Shown in pieces: positions 47,822 through 61,031 of a stretch of 64,000 bases of DNA; positions within the stretch are counted from its first letter, which is position 1; each line of letters opens with the position of its first letter. This DNA comes from Deinococcus aquaedulcis (lineage in GTDB: Bacteria; Deinococcota; Deinococci; Deinococcales; Deinococcaceae): NCBI RefSeq assembly GCF_019693445.1, contig NZ_JAHRBL010000001.1, positions 1 to 64,000 of the forward strand. Direction: 5' to 3'. The position numbers were made by a program, and so were the translations under genes. Under the pieces are notes generated by a model, which had not been told where the DNA came from, did no database searches, and saw only the letters and a program-made list of their open reading frames with translations.

Positions 47822-48226
47822 CTTCTATCGGGGCAACAGGATGAAATGCAGGCATCCGAAGGTCATGGCGGCCTTGCAGGTCGGCCAGGGGAGGGGCCCT
47901 CCTGAGCCTTGGCTCGGGCGTGGTCAGCCGCTCTGCTGGTGATCCCAGTGTCGGGTGCAGAGGCTGGCGCCGAGTTCGGTTTGAGCTGCACTGGGGTCGT
48001 GAACTTTCGCGCCGTCAACGACATGAAGGAGGCCCGCACTGTGCCGCTGCTGCGGGGGGCAAGCGCCGCCAGAACTTGCAGGTCACCGGGGGGTCTTCGC
48101 GCCGTTCTGGCGTCCAGGGCAGGGTGCAGCCCTGCACAGCGCAAGGGCTCGCCTTCCAACTTGACTGTCCGCCTCGGCGGCCAAAGAGTCTGGGCTGACC
48201 GTTCCGACCACCGGCCAATATTTTGG
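47822..48226. other. Non-coding stretch between murA and the GGDEF gene
   Basis: About 400 bp. Short ORFs on both strands have no family resemblance or start signals. It could be an old gene remnant, but nothing specific is recognised. Confidence 0.35.
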
Positions 48227-49753
48227 TTACTCCACCACGACGCAGTTGCGGCCCTGCGCTTTTCCCCGGTAGAGGAGCAGGTCGGCGCGCCGCATGGCGG
48301 CGGTCAGGTCGCCGTCGGGGCACAGGGTCACGCCGGCGGTGAAGGTGACCGGGGGCAGGTGCTCCGTGGGCAGCGCCGCGCGCAGGGTGCCCAGCTCCTG
48401 GCAGGCCAGGGGGACTGTGTGGGCAGGAAACAGCAGCACGAATTCCTCGCCCCCGGTGCGCGCGGCGAAGGTGCTGGGCAGGGCCGCGCGCAGGCACCCG
48501 GCAATGTGGCGCAGCACCTCGTCGCCCACCGCGTGGCCGAAGGAGTCGTTCACGCGTTTGAAGTGGTCCAGGTCAGCCACCGCCACCGCGCCGGGCTGCC
48601 GGCGGATCAACTCGGCGCCGGCGGTCAGCAGGTGGCGGCGGTTGAACAGGCCCGTCAGTTCGTCCATCTGCAGCAGCCGCGTGAGTTCTTCGGCGCGCGC
48701 TTCCTCGGCTTCGGCCTGCAGGCGCAGCAGGGCCGTGCGGTGCGTGACCTCCAGGGCCTGCACGCGCCGCTCGTGCTCTTCGGCGCGCAGCTGCTTGAAG
48801 GCCGCCGTGTGGGCGCGCAGATGGTGCAGGGCCTGCTGTAACTCGCCCAGGTGTTCGTGCAGTTCGGCCAGCAAGCCGTGCCCCTGCATGGCCAGCACCT
48901 CGAACCCCTGCGCCTGGGCTTCCTGGGTGAAGGCGGCCACCAGCAAGCAGGCCTCGTGCGGGCGCTGCTGGGCCAGCAGCAGCCGGGCCAGGGGTTCGAC
49001 GGCCTCCCACAGCGGGCGGTCAGCGTTGAGCTGCTGTTCCCGGAGGGCGGCGCGCAGCAGCACCTCGGCGCGCCCCGGGTCGTGGGGCACTTCCAGGGCG
49101 CCCTGCTGCGCCAGGGCAAAAGTGCGCACGGTGCCCAGCCCGTGCCGCGCAGCCAGGGTGAGGGCGCCCTGCAGTTCGGCGCGGGCGGCCTCGACCTGCC
49201 CGGCCAGCAGCAGGGCCGTGGCCAGATTCAGCTGGGCGTAGGCCTCGCCTTCCACCAGCTGCATGGCGCGGAACAGCCGCAGCGCCTGTTGCAGCGACGG
49301 CGCGCCGCGCAGGTTGCCGCGTTCGTTGTGCAGCACGCCCAGATCGTGCAGGGCGCAGGCTTCCATTTCCCGGTCCTGCACCTGACGGCTCAGGGCCAGC
49401 TGGGCGTGGGCCATCGCCATCGCCTGGGCCAGTTCTCCCAGTTCCCCCACCACCCCCACCGTGACATTCAGGGCGCGGCAATGCCACAGCGTCGGGGGCA
49501 GGTCTGCGCTCACCCAGTGCAGCGCCGCCTGCGCCTCGCCAAGTTGTCCGCCGCGCCACGCCACATAGGCCCAGACCACCGACGCGGCCCGGGTCACCTG
49601 CGGGTCCAGGGTGCCGCGCTGCTCGCTCCACGCCCGCGCCGCCTGCGCCACCTGCGCGGCGGCCCCGCGCTGGCGCTCGCGGCGCTGCCACACCATGTCC
49701 AGCTGCGCCAACCAGTGGGCAGCGTCCGTGGACGACAGGTCAGAGAGGGTCAT
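48227..49753 (-). CDS. TPR-GGDEF diguanylate cyclase
   Basis: 508-aa soluble protein. Residues about 1-310 hold helical TPR-like repeats (for example ACALHDLGVLHNERGNLRGA, GEAYAQLNLATALLLAGQVE). A coiled-coil linker (about 300-350) leads to the GGDEF domain with DELTGLFNRRHLL, VADLDHFKRVNDSFGHAVGD and active-site RTGGEEF. It should make cyclic di-GMP; no inhibitory RxxD is seen just before the GGEEF. Start at 49753, with TATCAT upstream (leaderless). Confidence 0.88.
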   Translation of the reverse strand: MTLSDLSSTDAAHWLAQLDMVWQRRERQRGAAAQVAQAARAWSEQRGTLDPQVTRAASVVWAYVAWRGGQLGEAQAALHWVSADLPPTLWHCRALNVTVGVVGELGELAQAMAMAHAQLALSRQVQDREMEACALHDLGVLHNERGNLRGAPSLQQALRLFRAMQLVEGEAYAQLNLATALLLAGQVEAARAELQGALTLAARHGLGTVRTFALAQQGALEVPHDPGRAEVLLRAALREQQLNADRPLWEAVEPLARLLLAQQRPHEACLLVAAFTQEAQAQGFEVLAMQGHGLLAELHEHLGELQQALHHLRAHTAAFKQLRAEEHERRVQALEVTHRTALLRLQAEAEEARAEELTRLLQMDELTGLFNRRHLLTAGAELIRRQPGAVAVADLDHFKRVNDSFGHAVGDEVLRHIAGCLRAALPSTFAARTGGEEFVLLFPAHTVPLACQELGTLRAALPTEHLPPVTFTAGVTLCPDGDLTAAMRRADLLLYRGKAQGRNCVVVE

Positions 49754-49860
49754 GCCCCCTGATGATAGGTTCACGGCCCGCGCCGCACGAGCCCCCAGAG
49801 GGACGGGGTGCAGGGGGGGATGGGGGAGAGTGGGCCCCCGGCTGGCCGGCGCGGCCCCGC

Positions 49861-50319
49861 TTACGCGCTGATGCCCTTGTTGCCGTGCAGGGTGCGCTCC
49901 ACCGCCTGCGTGACCTCTTCCTCGAAGCGGCGCAGGTGTTCGCGCAGGCGGTCCAGCTCGGCCACGCCCAGGTCGGGCAGCCACAGAACGCTGCGGCCCA
50001 GCACGGCGAAGGTCAGGGGCTCGCCGTCGTCGCTGCCCTCGCCCTCGTCCACCGGGTCCAGGTTCAGCGCGCCGTAGTCCAGGCCCTGGTTCATGAGGTT
50101 CATGCCCATCAGGATGTCACTCAGGCTGTCTTCCTCGACATACAGGTCCAGGTCCAGGTGCAGGCGCACGATCACGCCGCCCTGCGGGTCGGGCTCGACG
50201 AACAGGGCCACCCGCGCGTCGCCGTCCTGGATCAGCGCGCCGTCCTCGACCGCTTCGACGGTCAGACCACCCTCTTGCAGCGCGGTCATGATCCGCCGCA
50301 ATTCCGTTGAAGCTGTCAT
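49861..50319 (-). CDS. YbjN-like acidic protein
   Basis: 152-aa acidic protein. RLHLDLDLYVEEDSLSDILM, then GMNLMNQGLDYGALNLDP and AVLGRSVLWLPDLGVAELDR resemble the YbjN (type III secretion chaperone-like) fold. Function unknown. -10 TATACT (50327-50332) is 7 nt before the ATG, a very clean leaderless start. Confidence 0.72.
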   Translation of the reverse strand: MTASTELRRIMTALQEGGLTVEAVEDGALIQDGDARVALFVEPDPQGGVIVRLHLDLDLYVEEDSLSDILMGMNLMNQGLDYGALNLDPVDEGEGSDDGEPLTFAVLGRSVLWLPDLGVAELDRLREHLRRFEEEVTQAVERTLHGNKGISA

Positions 50320-50372
50320 GCGCCGGAGTATAGAGCGCGTGCCCGTCTTCTTCTGGTGAGCGGGGCCGCTGT

Positions 50373-51362
<990 letters not shown>

Positions 51363-51416
51363 GCCGGGCAGGGTAGCACCTCCCTGCCCCGGCACTGGGT
51401 GTGGAGCGGACCACAG

Positions 51417-51447
51417 AAAAGACCGACCCAGGCAGAGAGGGTCGGCC
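51417..51447 (-). terminator. Terminator of the PEGA lipoprotein gene
   Basis: On the minus strand GGCCGACCC / GGGTCGGTC followed by TTTTCTG (A run at 51417-51420). Confidence 0.8.
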
Positions 51448-51492
51448 TTGAGGGGCGACTGGTGGGCCCCAGAGTGAACTGAAGTACCGCCG

Positions 51493-52419
51493 TTACCGCA
51501 CGTCGCAGCGGAAAGCGCCGCCCGTCAGCGTGCACTCAATCCGGCTGAGCTGGTCGGTGTTCACGCGCACCAGCAGCGTCTGGGGGGCCAGGGCCCGGTC
51601 GCGCGGCACGACGTTCAGGCTGACCACCCCGGAGCGCACCGGAACTTCCAGCGGCTGCCCCGGCAGCACCAGCCCCAGCAGGCGGCGCTCTGCCAGCACG
51701 TCGGCGGCCACCGGGCTTTCCACGCGCAGGGTGCCGGTCAGCAGGCGCAAGTTGAGGGTCACGTCTGTGGCGCGGTCACCAACGATGTTCACCCGCTGCG
51801 AGGCGGGGCGGTAGCCTTCCCGGGTGGCGGTCACTTCCACCTGCCCTGCAGGCAGATCGCCCAGCGTGACCGGGGCGATCCCGGCCGGGCGGCCATTGAC
51901 GCGCACCTGGGCGCCGGGCACGTTCGTCTCGACGCGCAGGCTCCCCAGGCGCTCGGCGCGGTAGACCGTGGTGGCGACCGTGTAGGCCGTGCGGGGCGCC
52001 CCCTGCGTGGCCCGCTGCACCGCCGCGCTGATGTCATTCACGCTGCGCGCGCCGGCCGCGCTGCCCAGGTCCAGCGGCACAAGGCTGGCCACCGTGAAGA
52101 CCTGGGTAAAGCCCTCGGTGGCCGGCAGGGGCAGCCGGGCGGTTTCGCCGGGCACGGTGCGGACCGTCTGGCCCACCTGGGCGCCCCCGCCCGGCGGCAG
52201 CACGATGGCGGTGACCAGGGCGCCGGGCTCGGTGCGCACGTTCAGGGCGCCGGGACCCGGGAAGCGGTACAGGCTACTTTCGCCGGTCAGCGGCTGGGCC
52301 GGGGCGGCGGCCGGGGCCACCGAGAGGCGCAGGGCAGCTTCGGGATTGGCGCGCAGCGGCGCAGGCACGCAGGCCGCCAGCAGGGCCGACAGGAGGAGAG
52401 GGAAGGCAACCCGTTTCAT
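51493..52419 (-). CDS. PEGA-domain lipoprotein
   Basis: 308 aa. Signal peptide with lipobox LLAAC (Cys17), so a substrate for Lgt encoded in this window. The middle has a DUF4384-like beta domain (PGALNVRTEPGALVTAIVLP). Then two PEGA repeats: GSLRVETNVPGAQVRVNGRP-type and GTLRVESPVAADVLAERRL. The C-terminus has a Cys pair. Likely cell-surface or periplasmic binding role. ATG 52419 with -10 TACCCT (52426-52431) 6 nt upstream. Confidence 0.83.
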   Translation of the reverse strand: MKRVAFPLLLSALLAACVPAPLRANPEAALRLSVAPAAAPAQPLTGESSLYRFPGPGALNVRTEPGALVTAIVLPPGGGAQVGQTVRTVPGETARLPLPATEGFTQVFTVASLVPLDLGSAAGARSVNDISAAVQRATQGAPRTAYTVATTVYRAERLGSLRVETNVPGAQVRVNGRPAGIAPVTLGDLPAGQVEVTATREGYRPASQRVNIVGDRATDVTLNLRLLTGTLRVESPVAADVLAERRLLGLVLPGQPLEVPVRSGVVSLNVVPRDRALAPQTLLVRVNTDQLSRIECTLTGGAFRCDVR

Positions 52420-52767
52420 GGCCCCAGGGTAGGGCACCCCTGCCCCAGCGAAGGTGCCGCGCAGCTGATTGGGTCTTGAGGCAAAAGGCGGCGGGTGGCC
52501 CGCTTGAGCGAAGGGTGAATTTCGTCCGCTAAGGCGGAACTCAGGTGAGCCGAAGGTGAAGGACAAGCAGACTCGGAGAGCTCCGCAGGAGCGCGAGCAC
52601 GGGCACAGACGGGACGACGGCGATGGAACAGCAGCCCTTCGCGCGTCCCACTCCTGCTGTGGAAGCAGAGGAGTCCCAGATGAGAGGAGAGGCCGCCACC
52701 GCAGACCTGGGAAGAACCCTTCGACCAGGAGCTTTGATAGCGTCGCCGGGCTTGGCGACGCGGAACG
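52420..52767. other. Non-coding stretch between two secreted-protein genes
   Basis: No supported ORF. A perfect 8-bp hairpin GCGTCGCC / GGCGACGC lies near 52739-52761, next to the terminator of the 171-aa protein. The region upstream of the PEGA gene may hold its promoter. Confidence 0.4.
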
Positions 52768-52794
52768 AAAAACCCGCGCCGAGGCGCGGGCTTT
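52768..52794. terminator. Bidirectional terminator of the 171-aa exported protein gene
   Basis: CCCGCGCC (52773-52780) / GGCGCGGG (52783-52790). AAAAA lies to the left (TTTTT on the minus strand) and CTTTTG to the right. Confidence 0.85.
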
Positions 52795-52812
52795 TGGAAG
52801 CAAGATCTCTGC

Positions 52813-53328
<516 letters not shown>

Positions 53329-53425
53329 AACAGTTCGCATCTTAGGCCGTACCCTGGGCAGCGTCCATATGCCGTCCCACGCCATTGCCTGTCCGTAAAG
53401 GCTCTGTAAAGGAGTGCACGTTTAG

Positions 53426-55129
53426 ATGAGGAACAGCCACGTTTTGCCCTTTCTTTCTCTGATCACACTGGTGGTTGGCAGCGGGGCCGCTGCCCAGAGC
53501 ACCCCCACCTTTACGGCACCCAAGATTGACGTGTTCAAGGAATTACGCGTGATTTCCGGAGTTGCGGTCAGTCCGAATGGCGACCTGACCTTCCTGGGGT
53601 CCGACGCCCGCATTCACCGCACCGACGCCACCGGCAGCGTGAAGTGGTCCTTTGTGGTGGGCGATATTGGCCGCGCCTACCCGGTGGTCACGCCGCAGGG
53701 CACCACCATTGCCGCTTCCTACGACGACACGGTGTACGCCCTGGACGCGGCCGGCAAGCTGCTGTGGAAGGTCAAGCTGGACGGCGATATCTACGCCACG
53801 CCCGCGCTGCGACCCGATGGCAGCGTGGTGGTGGCCACGGCGGGCGGCACGGTGCACGCCCTGAGCGGCGCGGGCCAGACCCTGTGGACCTACAAGGTGG
53901 GTGCGCCCGTGTTCAGCTCGCCGGCCATTGCCGCCGACGGCACCATCTACTTTGGCGCGCAGAACAACCGCATGCACGCCCTGACCCCAGCCGGGCAGCT
54001 GAAATGGACCTATGCGGCTGGCTCTCTGGTGTTCAGCTCGCCCGCCATTGGCGCGGACGGCAGCATCTACTTCGGGTCCAGTGACCGCCGCATCTATGCC
54101 CTGACCCCGGCCGGCGAGCTGAAATGGCGCGCGCAGACCGGCCTGTTCGTGAATGCCAGCCCCATCGTGACCAGCGGCGGCGTGGTGGTCGTGGGCAGCT
54201 ACGACGGCAGTGTGTACGCCATTAACCCGGGCGGCGAACCTGAATGGACCTACAAGGCGGGGGCCGGCATTGCGGCCTCGGCGGTGGAACTCAGCGACGG
54301 GACCGTGATTGTGCCGGACCTGAGCGGTACTGTGCACGCCATTGGCAAGGCCGGGCAGGCGCTGTGGCAGATCAAGACCGGCAAGAAGATCGACACCGGC
54401 CTGAGCGTGAGTGACCAGGGCAACCTGTACTTCACCACCGAGGGCGGCGGCCTGAGCATCATTCAGAAGCAGCGCCCGCTGGCGGTGGCCCCCTGGCCCA
54501 CGTTCCACGCCACGCCCGCCGCCTGGGGGCGCGTGTCCAGCGCCGCCGAGCTGCAGGCCCAGACCCAGGCCCGGCGCGCCGCCGCCACGGCCGTGCTGGC
54601 CGCCCTGAAACCCGGCACGCCCACGGCACCGGCCCAGCCCGCGCAGCCGCCTGCCCCGGTGCGGCCCAGCCCGGGCCAGCCTGCACCCCAGCCCGGCACC
54701 GCCCCGGCGCCGCAACCCACGACCCCGGCCCCCCGGCCCACCACCTCTGCCCCGGTGCCGGTCCTGACCCCCGCACAGCAGGCCCAGGCCGCCGCCCGCA
54801 AGGCCCGCACCGAAGCCGGTCAGGTGCTGCTGCCCCTGAGCGAAACGGCCGCCGCGCTGCGCCTGCCCGTGCTGAACGTGACCGCCCGCACCGCCACCCT
54901 GCGGGTGGGCGCGGAGCGCGTGCCGGTTACCGTGCGGTTTGTTGGCCGTGAAGCCTACGTGCCCCTGGCCGCCCTGAGCGACCTGCCCGGCGCTGAGGCC
55001 ACCCTGGAACGCGCGCCCGCCGCCGTGGTCCTGAGCGTGGCGGGGCAGCAGGCCCGCTTTCCGCTGAACCTGCCCCAGCTGCTGCCACTGGGTCGCCAGA
55101 CGGAGTACGGGACCGCGCCCAGCCGCTAA
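53426..55129 (+). CDS. Secreted PQQ-like beta-propeller protein with Pro-rich linker
   Basis: 567 aa. Signal peptide ([13 protein letters not shown]) followed by seven or eight repeats of the PQQ/quinoprotein-like type (for example [40 protein letters not shown]), residues about 35-360. A Pro/Ala/Thr-rich linker (about 405-450) and a C-terminal stalk-like domain resembling copper amine oxidase N-terminal domains ([18 protein letters not shown]) follow. No dehydrogenase catalytic loop is obvious, so scaffold or binding functions (BamB-like) are equally possible. Ribosome site AAAGGAG precedes ATG 53426. Confidence 0.82.
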   Translation: MRNSHVLPFLSLITLVVGSGAAAQSTPTFTAPKIDVFKELRVISGVAVSPNGDLTFLGSDARIHRTDATGSVKWSFVVGDIGRAYPVVTPQGTTIAASYDDTVYALDAAGKLLWKVKLDGDIYATPALRPDGSVVVATAGGTVHALSGAGQTLWTYKVGAPVFSSPAIAADGTIYFGAQNNRMHALTPAGQLKWTYAAGSLVFSSPAIGADGSIYFGSSDRRIYALTPAGELKWRAQTGLFVNASPIVTSGGVVVVGSYDGSVYAINPGGEPEWTYKAGAGIAASAVELSDGTVIVPDLSGTVHAIGKAGQALWQIKTGKKIDTGLSVSDQGNLYFTTEGGGLSIIQKQRPLAVAPWPTFHATPAAWGRVSSAAELQAQTQARRAAATAVLAALKPGTPTAPAQPAQPPAPVRPSPGQPAPQPGTAPAPQPTTPAPRPTTSAPVPVLTPAQQAQAAARKARTEAGQVLLPLSETAAALRLPVLNVTARTATLRVGAERVPVTVRFVGREAYVPLAALSDLPGAEATLERAPAAVVLSVAGQQARFPLNLPQLLPLGRQTEYGTAPSR

Positions 55130-55140
55130 ACGACCCACAA

Positions 55141-55175
55141 AAAAGCCCCCGCACCGGTACACGGGCGGGGGTTTT
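55141..55175. terminator. Strong bidirectional terminator between propeller gene and tRNA-Ala
   Basis: CCCCCG (55146-55151) / CGGGGG (55166-55171), flanked by an A run on the left and TTTTG on the right. Confidence 0.85.
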
Positions 55176-55181
55176 GTCGCG

Positions 55182-56873
<1,692 letters not shown>

Positions 56874-56928
56874 GGGGCGCAGGGGGGCTGTCGAGCAGTT
56901 CAGCAGGCGCTATTTAGGTTGATCCGCT

Positions 56929-57165
56929 GCTGGCCCCACCCCCCAGCCCCCTACCCCAAAGGGGCAGGGGGAGTTTTTCCGCTGCGCTCGGCAAACGTTG
57001 ACTGACGATTCGGGGCGGCTTTCCTTCGCCCCGCGTTGTACGCCGTGGCCTTTCTCCGTCCATCGCCCCACGCCCGCGCGCTGCGCGCACGACGGCTTCG
57101 TCTGGACTTGGGCGGTGAAGTGGCTCTGGCAACTTGGTGCGGCCCAGAAGGTTCTACTTTCAAAA
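56929..57165 (-). repeat. Dispersed ~230-bp repeat, copy B (inverted relative to copy A)
   Basis: Reverse complement shares most of its length with 41624-41854, including TCCAGACGAAGCCGTCGTGC and CAGTCAACGTTTGCC. It begins next to the hairpin CCCCCTACCCC/GGGGCAGGGGG (near 56948-56971). It lies between the guaB stop and the HlyIII gene in an otherwise empty 380-bp gap. Confidence 0.75.
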
Positions 57166-57252
57166 ACAGCAGATTGCTTGGAATTCGCCTGCTCAATTGG
57201 ACCGCGTCCCTCCTGACAGAGTGTCATCATGTTGGGGGCGTAGGGTGGGGGG

Positions 57253-57897
57253 GTGAAGCGCCTGTGGACAGCTCCCCGTGAACCCGTGAGTGCCCTGACC
57301 CACTGGGCGGGAGCGCTGGCGGCGCTGGCGGTGTTGGTTCCGCTGCTGGGGTGGGCGCAGGGACGGGGGTTGGCACTGTGGCCGTTTGTGGTGTTTGGTG
57401 TGAGCATGGTGGCGCTGTATGCGGCGAGTGCCAGCTACCATTCGTTCCGACCGGGCGAGCGCGGGCTGGTGTGGCTGCGCAAGCTGGACCATGCGGGCAT
57501 CTTTCTGCTGATCGCCGGTAGTTACACCCCGGTGGCGTACTACGGCCTAGACGGTGTGTGGCGTGACGGCGTGCTGGGGCTGATCTGGGGCATTGCCCTC
57601 AGCGGCATTGTGCTGAAACTGGTCACCATGCGCCTGCCGCGCTGGGTGAGCACCGGGCTGTACCTGGGCATGGGGTGGCTGGCGGTGATCTTTCTGCCGC
57701 AACTGGCCCGCTCGCTGGATGGAGGCGCGCTGTTCTGGCTGGCGGCGGGTGGGGTGCTGTATTCCATCGGAGCGGTGATTTACGGCACCAAGCGCTGGAA
57801 CCCCCGCCCCGGCGTGTTCGGCTTCCACGAGATCTGGCATCTGTTCGTGCTGGCCGGCACTGCTGCCCATGTGGTGATGATGTTCCACCTGGGATAA
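57253..57897 (+). CDS. HlyIII/PAQR-family membrane protein
   Basis: 214-aa seven-helix membrane protein of the hemolysin III (YqfA, PAQR) family. Metal-site motifs: [23 protein letters not shown] and [19 protein letters not shown] (HxxxH). PAQR members can act as ceramidase-like hydrolases or affect membrane fluidity; hemolysis is a historical name. GTG start at 57253, with TAGGGT 6 nt upstream. A perfect 22-bp hairpin follows at once. Confidence 0.87.
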   Translation: MKRLWTAPREPVSALTHWAGALAALAVLVPLLGWAQGRGLALWPFVVFGVSMVALYAASASYHSFRPGERGLVWLRKLDHAGIFLLIAGSYTPVAYYGLDGVWRDGVLGLIWGIALSGIVLKLVTMRLPRWVSTGLYLGMGWLAVIFLPQLARSLDGGALFWLAAGGVLYSIGAVIYGTKRWNPRPGVFGFHEIWHLFVLAGTAAHVVMMFHLG

Positions 57898-57946
57898 GGC
57901 AGCGTAAAGGGGCGAGAGCCACGCGCTCTCGCCCCTTTACGCTGCC
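57898..57946. terminator. Perfect 22-bp hairpin between convergent genes
   Basis: 57898-57919 pairs exactly with 57925-57946 around CACGC. It begins at the base after the HlyIII stop and ends 4 nt before the M50 protease stop, so it can serve both. Confidence 0.75.
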
Positions 57947-57950
57947 CGGT

Positions 57951-58562
57951 TTACAGTCCCATAAAGCCCACGACCCAGTTCTGCACCACGTTGATCACAC
58001 CGCTGATCTGGCTGCCGAACAGGAAAATAAAAACCATCACGATCACGAAGCTGAACGGCTGGGCCTCAAACTGCGCGAGGCTGCGTCCCAGCGAGGGCAC
58101 CAGCGCGCCCAGGATGCGGCTGCCGTCCAGCAGCGGAATGGGAATGAGGTTGAAGACCGCCAGCACCACGTTGATGCTGAGCACGGTCATGAGCACGCTG
58201 CCCATCAGGGGGCTGAAGGGCAGGAACTTCAGCAGCAGCGCGCAGAGGAGCGCAATCAGCAGGTTGCTGATGGGCCCCGCCGCAGAGACCCACAGGGTGC
58301 CCCAGCGGCCCAGGTTGTTGGGGTTAATCGGGACCGGGCGTGCAAACCCAAAGCCCACCAGCAGCATCAGCAACGTGCCGAAGGGGTCCAGGTGCTTGAT
58401 CGGATTCAGCGTCACGCGCCCGTAGCGGCGCGGGGTGGGGTCGCCCAGCTTGTCCGCGCTCCAGGCGTGGGCGAACTCGTGAAAGGCCAGCGACAGGACC
58501 AGGGCCCCCGCCACGATGACAAAGGCCAGCGGATTGCTGCTCAGGAGTGAGATAAGGCCCAT
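57951..58562 (-). CDS. Site-2 protease family (M50) membrane metalloprotease
   Basis: 203-aa intramembrane zinc protease. HEFAH (in [19 protein letters not shown]) is the metal and catalytic motif, and [13 protein letters not shown] is the second metal-binding site. There is no PDZ domain, as in the short SpoIVFB-like group. Substrate unknown; family members cleave membrane regulators. ATG 58562 with -10 TAGAAT (58571-58576) 8 nt upstream. Confidence 0.9.
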   Translation of the reverse strand: MGLISLLSSNPLAFVIVAGALVLSLAFHEFAHAWSADKLGDPTPRRYGRVTLNPIKHLDPFGTLLMLLVGFGFARPVPINPNNLGRWGTLWVSAAGPISNLLIALLCALLLKFLPFSPLMGSVLMTVLSINVVLAVFNLIPIPLLDGSRILGALVPSLGRSLAQFEAQPFSFVIVMVFIFLFGSQISGVINVVQNWVVGFMGL

Positions 58563-58580
58563 ACCCCGGCATTCTAGGGG

Positions 58581-59690
58581 TTAGTTTCGCTGTGCTTTCG
58601 TCGCCAGGAATGCTTTCAGGGCGGCGCGTTCCTCGTCGGTGCTGCGCAGTTGCCCGGCGCGGCGCAGGGCGGCCAGATGCGCCAGGGCCTCGCCCACCGC
58701 GCGGCCTGGGGGCACGCCCAGCGCCAGCACGTCCTTACCAGTCAGTGCCTCGTGGGCTTCCGGGCGCAGCAGCGCGCGCAGGGTGCGTTCGGGGGTGCCG
58801 GGCGGAAAAAAGGTTTCGGACAGGGCGCGGGCCAGTAGCGCGCCGGGGCGCTCGCCCAGGCCCAGGCGGCGGGCCAGTGCGGCCGGATCGGGGGCAGCGT
58901 CCAGCAGGGCGGCGGCGTACACCGCCTCTGGAATGGACTGTCCCTCGGCCCGCCACTGATCCAGGGCCAGCAGCAGGGCGGGGTCGGGCAGCAGGGCCCC
59001 CGCGCCCCAGGCGCCCAATTGCGCCGCCGCCCGCCCGGGTCGGGGCTCTTGCAGCAGCAGCTTCAGTTCGGCCCACAGGCGGGGGGTCTGTGGCGCCAGG
59101 GCCAGTGCGGCCGGAACCTGGGCCAGCAGCTCTGGGTGCGCGCGCAGCCCCAGGCGGGCCCCCAGACGCGCGCCACGCACAAGGCGGCTGGGGTCGTCCT
59201 GAAACGAGCGGTCATGCAGGGGGCGCAGCACCCCGGCCTCCAGATCGTTCAGGCCGCCCGTCACGTCCCGCAGGGTCACCTGACCCCTGGGGGAAAAGTG
59301 CAGGGCCAGGGCGTTCACGCTGAAATCGCGCCGCCGCAGGTCATCGTCCAGGGTGCCGGGTGCAGGCACCGGGTTGCCGCCGGGCACCGGGTAGTGTTCG
59401 CGCCGGGCCTGTACCAGATCGGCGGCGCGGCCGTCCGGGAGGGCCAGGGTCGCGTTGCCGTAAGCCGGGTGAAAGACAAAGGGCCGCCCCGAAGCGCGCG
59501 CCAGGGCCTCGACGTTGCGGCCCGGCACCACCACGTCCAGGTCCAGAGGCGTGTGGCCCAGCAGGGCGTCGCGCACCGCCCCGCCCACCAGCGCAATGCC
59601 TTCTGGGGCAGCGCGGGCGGCCAGGGCCGAGAGCCACAGAAAATCCTCGGGCTGCAGCCTCGCCCAGACGCGCTCGGCGGCGTCCTTCAC
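58581..59690 (-). CDS. Class II tRNA nucleotidyltransferase (CCA- or CC-/A-adding)
   Basis: 369 aa. Nucleotidyltransferase head: [20 protein letters not shown], with DLD as metal ligands. Then [10 protein letters not shown] (sugar/base selectivity), [18 protein letters not shown], and a helical C-terminal body. In Deinococcus radiodurans, CCA is completed by separate CC-adding and A-adding enzymes, so the exact activity cannot be called by eye; poly(A) polymerase is another option. It would be needed by the tRNA-Gly here lacking encoded CCA. Its ATG overlaps the htrA stop (ATGA). Confidence 0.88.
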   Translation of the reverse strand: MKDAAERVWARLQPEDFLWLSALAARAAPEGIALVGGAVRDALLGHTPLDLDVVVPGRNVEALARASGRPFVFHPAYGNATLALPDGRAADLVQARREHYPVPGGNPVPAPGTLDDDLRRRDFSVNALALHFSPRGQVTLRDVTGGLNDLEAGVLRPLHDRSFQDDPSRLVRGARLGARLGLRAHPELLAQVPAALALAPQTPRLWAELKLLLQEPRPGRAAAQLGAWGAGALLPDPALLLALDQWRAEGQSIPEAVYAAALLDAAPDPAALARRLGLGERPGALLARALSETFFPPGTPERTLRALLRPEAHEALTGKDVLALGVPPGRAVGEALAHLAALRRAGQLRSTDEERAALKAFLATKAQRN

Positions 59691-60955
59691 CGCCCCTGCA
59701 CCCGGAAGGCCGAGGCGTCCAGGGTGAGTTGCACGGTACGGGTCTGGCCGGCCCGCACCACGGTCAGGGTGACGGGGTCGCCCTCCTTCTTGTCAATGAG
59801 GACCGACTGCAGGTCCTCGAAGGCGTCTACCGGCTGGCGGTCGGCGGCGGTAATGACGTCGCCGCCCAGCACGATCACGCCGCCCCGGAAGGCCTCTTCG
59901 CGGGTGCCGGCGCGCAGGGCCGCGCGCGCGGCGGGGCTGCCCGGCCGCACGGCGCCCACCACCAGCCCCCGGTCGGGCAGGTCCAGTTCGCGCTTGCCGC
60001 GCGTGGACAGCACGCTCAGGCCCACGGGCAGCACCCGGCCCTGCGACTGCACCAGCAGCCCTGGGGTCACGCCGAGGTCTGGTGCCCCCACCACCTGCCC
60101 CTGGGCGGCCTGCAGGCGCGGCAGGAGGCTGCGCGCGGTGTTGATGGGAATGGCGAAGCCCACGCCGGCACTCTGGCCCACACCAGTGGCCTGCCCGCTG
60201 GGCGAGTAAATCTGGGTGTTGATGCCAATGACGCGCCCGCTGCTGTCCAGCAGGGGCCCGCCGCTGTTGCCCGGATTGATGGCCGCGTCGGTCTGAATGG
60301 CCTTCTGGGTGATGCCCCCCTCGCCCCCCGTGGCCGAGAAGCCAATGGGAATCTGCCGCGCGGTGCTGCTCACAATGCCCTCGGTGACACTGAAGTCCAG
60401 CCCAAAGGGCGCGCCCATCGCAATGGCTTTCTGGCCCACCTTCAGGGTGTCACTGTTCCCCAGCGGAATCGGCCGGATGAGGGTTTTGGCCAGCCCCGGC
60501 GCACGGATCAGCGCGAGGTCGTACTGCGGCGCCAGCCCGATCACCTCGGCGGGCACGCTCTCCTCCTGGTTCATCACCCGCACGGTGATGCGGTCGGCGG
60601 CGCCCTGGCCGTCTTCGCCAGCCACCACGTGGTAGTTGGTCAGGATGTCGCCCGTCTTGTTCACGAAAAAGCCGCTGCCCAGCCCCTGGCGCACCTGGTC
60701 CGGCGCGGCGCCGAACATCATGGCAAACGGGTCCTGGGCCACCACGTCCTCGGTGCTGATAAAGACCAGCCCCGGCTCAAAACGCCCCACCACGTCAATG
60801 GTGTTCTGTTCATTCTGCAGCCGCGCGCCGCTTTCGTTCAGTGGCGCTTGGGCGGCGGGCTGCGCGCTCCCGGTGGGCACCTGATCGCGCAGCAGTGTGG
60901 CGCCCAGCCCCAGGCCCACCAGCACCAGCATGATTCCCAGTCCTCTGCCTTTCAT
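59687..60955 (-). CDS. HtrA/DegP-type serine protease
   Basis: 422-aa membrane-anchored periplasmic protease. One N-terminal signal-anchor helix ([16 protein letters not shown]), trypsin-like domain with His in TNYHVVAG, Asp in YDLALIRA, and Ser in [10 protein letters not shown], then one C-terminal PDZ domain ([20 protein letters not shown]). Protein quality control is the usual role. ATG 60955 with -10 GATAAT (60962-60967) 6 nt upstream. Coupled to the CCA enzyme by a 4-nt overlap. Confidence 0.92.
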   Translation of the reverse strand: MKGRGLGIMLVLVGLGLGATLLRDQVPTGSAQPAAQAPLNESGARLQNEQNTIDVVGRFEPGLVFISTEDVVAQDPFAMMFGAAPDQVRQGLGSGFFVNKTGDILTNYHVVAGEDGQGAADRITVRVMNQEESVPAEVIGLAPQYDLALIRAPGLAKTLIRPIPLGNSDTLKVGQKAIAMGAPFGLDFSVTEGIVSSTARQIPIGFSATGGEGGITQKAIQTDAAINPGNSGGPLLDSSGRVIGINTQIYSPSGQATGVGQSAGVGFAIPINTARSLLPRLQAAQGQVVGAPDLGVTPGLLVQSQGRVLPVGLSVLSTRGKRELDLPDRGLVVGAVRPGSPAARAALRAGTREEAFRGGVIVLGGDVITAADRQPVDAFEDLQSVLIDKKEGDPVTLTVVRAGQTRTVQLTLDASAFRVQGR

Positions 60956-61031
60956 GGGGGCATTATCCGCCAGCCGGGGGATGCGGCCTGAAGCGGCGGT
61001 GTGGTCTGCTTCATGGATGCTTCCCTCCTTC

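Noticed and set aside
47863..48159. 98-codon minus-strand ORF in the murA-GGDEF gap
   Set aside because: No start signal and no recognisable family; composition resembles random GC-rich sequence.
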